A DNA stretch of 37,744 bases from CAZPAV01 sp964584755 (GTDB lineage: Bacteria > Actinomycetota > Acidimicrobiia > Spongiisociales > UBA5794): assembly GCA_964584755.1 (NCBI GenBank), contig CAZPAV010000029.1, forward strand, positions 1-37,744. Reading direction: 5' to 3'. The position numbers were made by a program, and so were the translations under genes. The notes beneath the pieces are model-generated. The model was given only the letters and a program-made list of their open reading frames with translations, had not been told where the DNA came from and made no database searches. Positions 36,853 through 37,744 of this stretch are shown one piece after another (within the stretch, counting starts at the first letter, position 1; each line of letters begins with the position of its first letter).

Positions 36853-37744
36853 ATGAACGGCGCCGAAGCCCTCCTCCGCACCGCGGCCGCCGCCGGGGTC
36901 TCGGTGTGCTTCGCCAACCCCGGCACGACGGAGCTGCCGCTGGTGGCCGCGCTCGATGCGGTTCCGGCGATCCGGCCCGTGCCGTGTCTCCAGGAGGCAG
37001 TCGTGGCCGGTGCCGCCGACGGGTACGGTCGGGTGGCGCGGTCCCCGGCGCTCGCGCTCCTCCACCTCGGCCCGGGGCTGGCGAACGCGCTCTCCCAGCT
37101 CCACGACGCCCGACGGGCACGAACGCCGGTGCTCGCCGTGGTGGGGGAGCACGCCACCTTTCACCGTTCCCTGGACAGCCCGATCACGATGGACGTGGTC
37201 GCCATGGCGCGGGTCGTGGCCGACGAGGTGATCGTCGCCGACGACCCGCGGCGGCTCGCCGCGACGACCGCCGCCGCTCTCGCCACCTGCGGGCGGTCCC
37301 CGGGGCGGGTCGTCGTCCTCGTCGTCCCCGCCGACGTGCAGTGGGGGGAGGCCGGGAAGGCCGCCGTCGAGACGCCCCCGGCGGAGGGCGACACGCTCGA
37401 CGAGCAGCGGGTCGCCACGGTGGCCGCGGCGCTCCGGGGTGCGGCGGCGGCGGTGCTCCTGCTCGGGAACGACGGCCTCACCGGGCCGTCGCTGCGGGCC
37501 GCGGCCCGGGTTGCCGCCGGGACCGGTGCCGTGCTCTGGACCGGGACGTTCCCCTCCTGCCTGGCGCGCGGCGGCGATCTGCCCGCCCCGTCGCCGCTGC
37601 CCTACCCGCCGCCGGCGGCACGGGCCGTCCTCGACGTGCCGCTCGTCGTGCTCGTCGGCGAGCGCGCGCCCGTGGCGATGTTCGGCCGTGCCGGCGAGGA
37701 CGGACACCTCATCGCCGCGGGGACCCGGGTGCTCACCCTCGCCG
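36853..37744 (+). CDS. Thiamine diphosphate-dependent enzyme (acetolactate synthase large subunit-like), partial at right edge
   Basis: The first 297 residues of a ThDP enzyme of the acetolactate synthase/benzoylformate decarboxylase type. The N-terminal Pyr domain starts MNGAEALLRTAAAAGVSVCFANPGTTELPLVAAL in two runs, and the ThDP-activating glutamate is in CLQEAVVAGAADGYGR. LLHLGPGLANALSQLHDARRARTPVLAVVGEHATFH is characteristic of a subgroup distinct from the biosynthetic IlvB. The central domain begins at about residue 185. The ThDP-binding domain lies beyond the window, so the reaction cannot be assigned. A TAGCCT box lies 9 nt upstream and there is no good Shine-Dalgarno. Confidence 0.85.
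   Translation, partial: MNGAEALLRTAAAAGVSVCFANPGTTELPLVAALDAVPAIRPVPCLQEAVVAGAADGYGRVARSPALALLHLGPGLANALSQLHDARRARTPVLAVVGEHATFHRSLDSPITMDVVAMARVVADEVIVADDPRRLAATTAAALATCGRSPGRVVVLVVPADVQWGEAGKAAVETPPAEGDTLDEQRVATVAAALRGAAAAVLLLGNDGLTGPSLRAAARVAAGTGAVLWTGTFPSCLARGGDLPAPSPLPYPPPAARAVLDVPLVVLVGERAPVAMFGRAGEDGHLIAAGTRVLTLA

Noticed and set aside
1..37744. tRNA or rRNA genes, CRISPR arrays, insertion sequences, prophage or integration sites
   Set aside because: Read through on both strands without finding T-loop sequences, regularly spaced repeats, transposase motifs or flanking direct repeats. A tRNAscan or ISfinder run was not possible.

Overview
The window is about 37.7 kb of high-GC (visibly around 70% G+C, not counted) chromosomal DNA, most likely from an actinobacterium (Actinomycetota). 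I favour an Acidimicrobiia-like lineage, but the class is an inference. Pointers are an actinobacterial-type Tad/Flp pilus operon, a FadE5-like acyl-CoA dehydrogenase, an F420-type luciferase-like oxidoreductase, a maleylpyruvate-isomerase-fold protein, TAnnnT -10 boxes and several apparently leaderless genes. I saw no tRNA or rRNA genes, CRISPR array, transposase, phage gene or integration site.

Layout. 1-3328 (minus): Tad/Flp pilus operon, read as small unknown protein, cpaB, cpaE, cpaF, tadB (cut by the left edge), with 4-bp GTGA overlaps. 3477-8732 (minus): amidohydrolase, HAD-type 5'-nucleotidase, acyl-CoA synthetase and a crotonase-family protein. 8835-9665: small membrane protein and a universal stress protein, convergent. 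9771-12840: tandem glycine riboswitch and gcvP. 13063-13804: peptidoglycan-binding lipoprotein and a possible 31-aa ORF. 13821-16657: divergent MFS transporter and acyl-CoA synthetase, both apparently leaderless. 16658-16919: gene-free, highly structured DNA. 16920-20401 (minus): fadI-fadJ beta-oxidation pair, downstream of a sigma-70 gene (20502-21431). 21662-22923: two hotdog thioesterases overlapping tail to tail. 22920-26829 (minus): amidohydrolase, DUF1684 protein, Hsp20, ABHD18-like hydrolase and an enoyl-CoA isomerase-like protein. 26871-27800: divergent ProX-type editing protein and FlK-like thioesterase. 27829-31788: divergent CapA-like lipoprotein and pyruvate phosphate dikinase. 31795-33501 (minus): MDMPI-family protein (with a candidate 22-aa leader ORF) and LLM oxidoreductase. 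33580-34191: MobA-like nucleotidyltransferase. 34199-36734: divergent tetR and fadE5-like gene sharing a palindromic operator, then a terminator. 36853 to right edge: thiamine-diphosphate enzyme.

The dominant theme is acyl-CoA metabolism: two acyl-CoA synthetases, an acyl-CoA dehydrogenase, a FadI/FadJ pair, two stand-alone crotonases and three thioesterases. Together they could activate, oxidise, thiolyse and hydrolyse acyl-CoAs. PPDK and glycine decarboxylase add central carbon and one-carbon metabolism.

No wholly new gene system is evident. The most interesting material is regulatory: the glycine riboswitch with a visible possible expression platform; an AT-rich palindrome filling the hsp20 promoter; a tetR/fadE operator; -10 boxes exactly 6 nt before start codons; several hairpins that put the Shine-Dalgarno sequence in a loop and the start codon in or beside a stem; and a structured intergenic region that may encode a small RNA.
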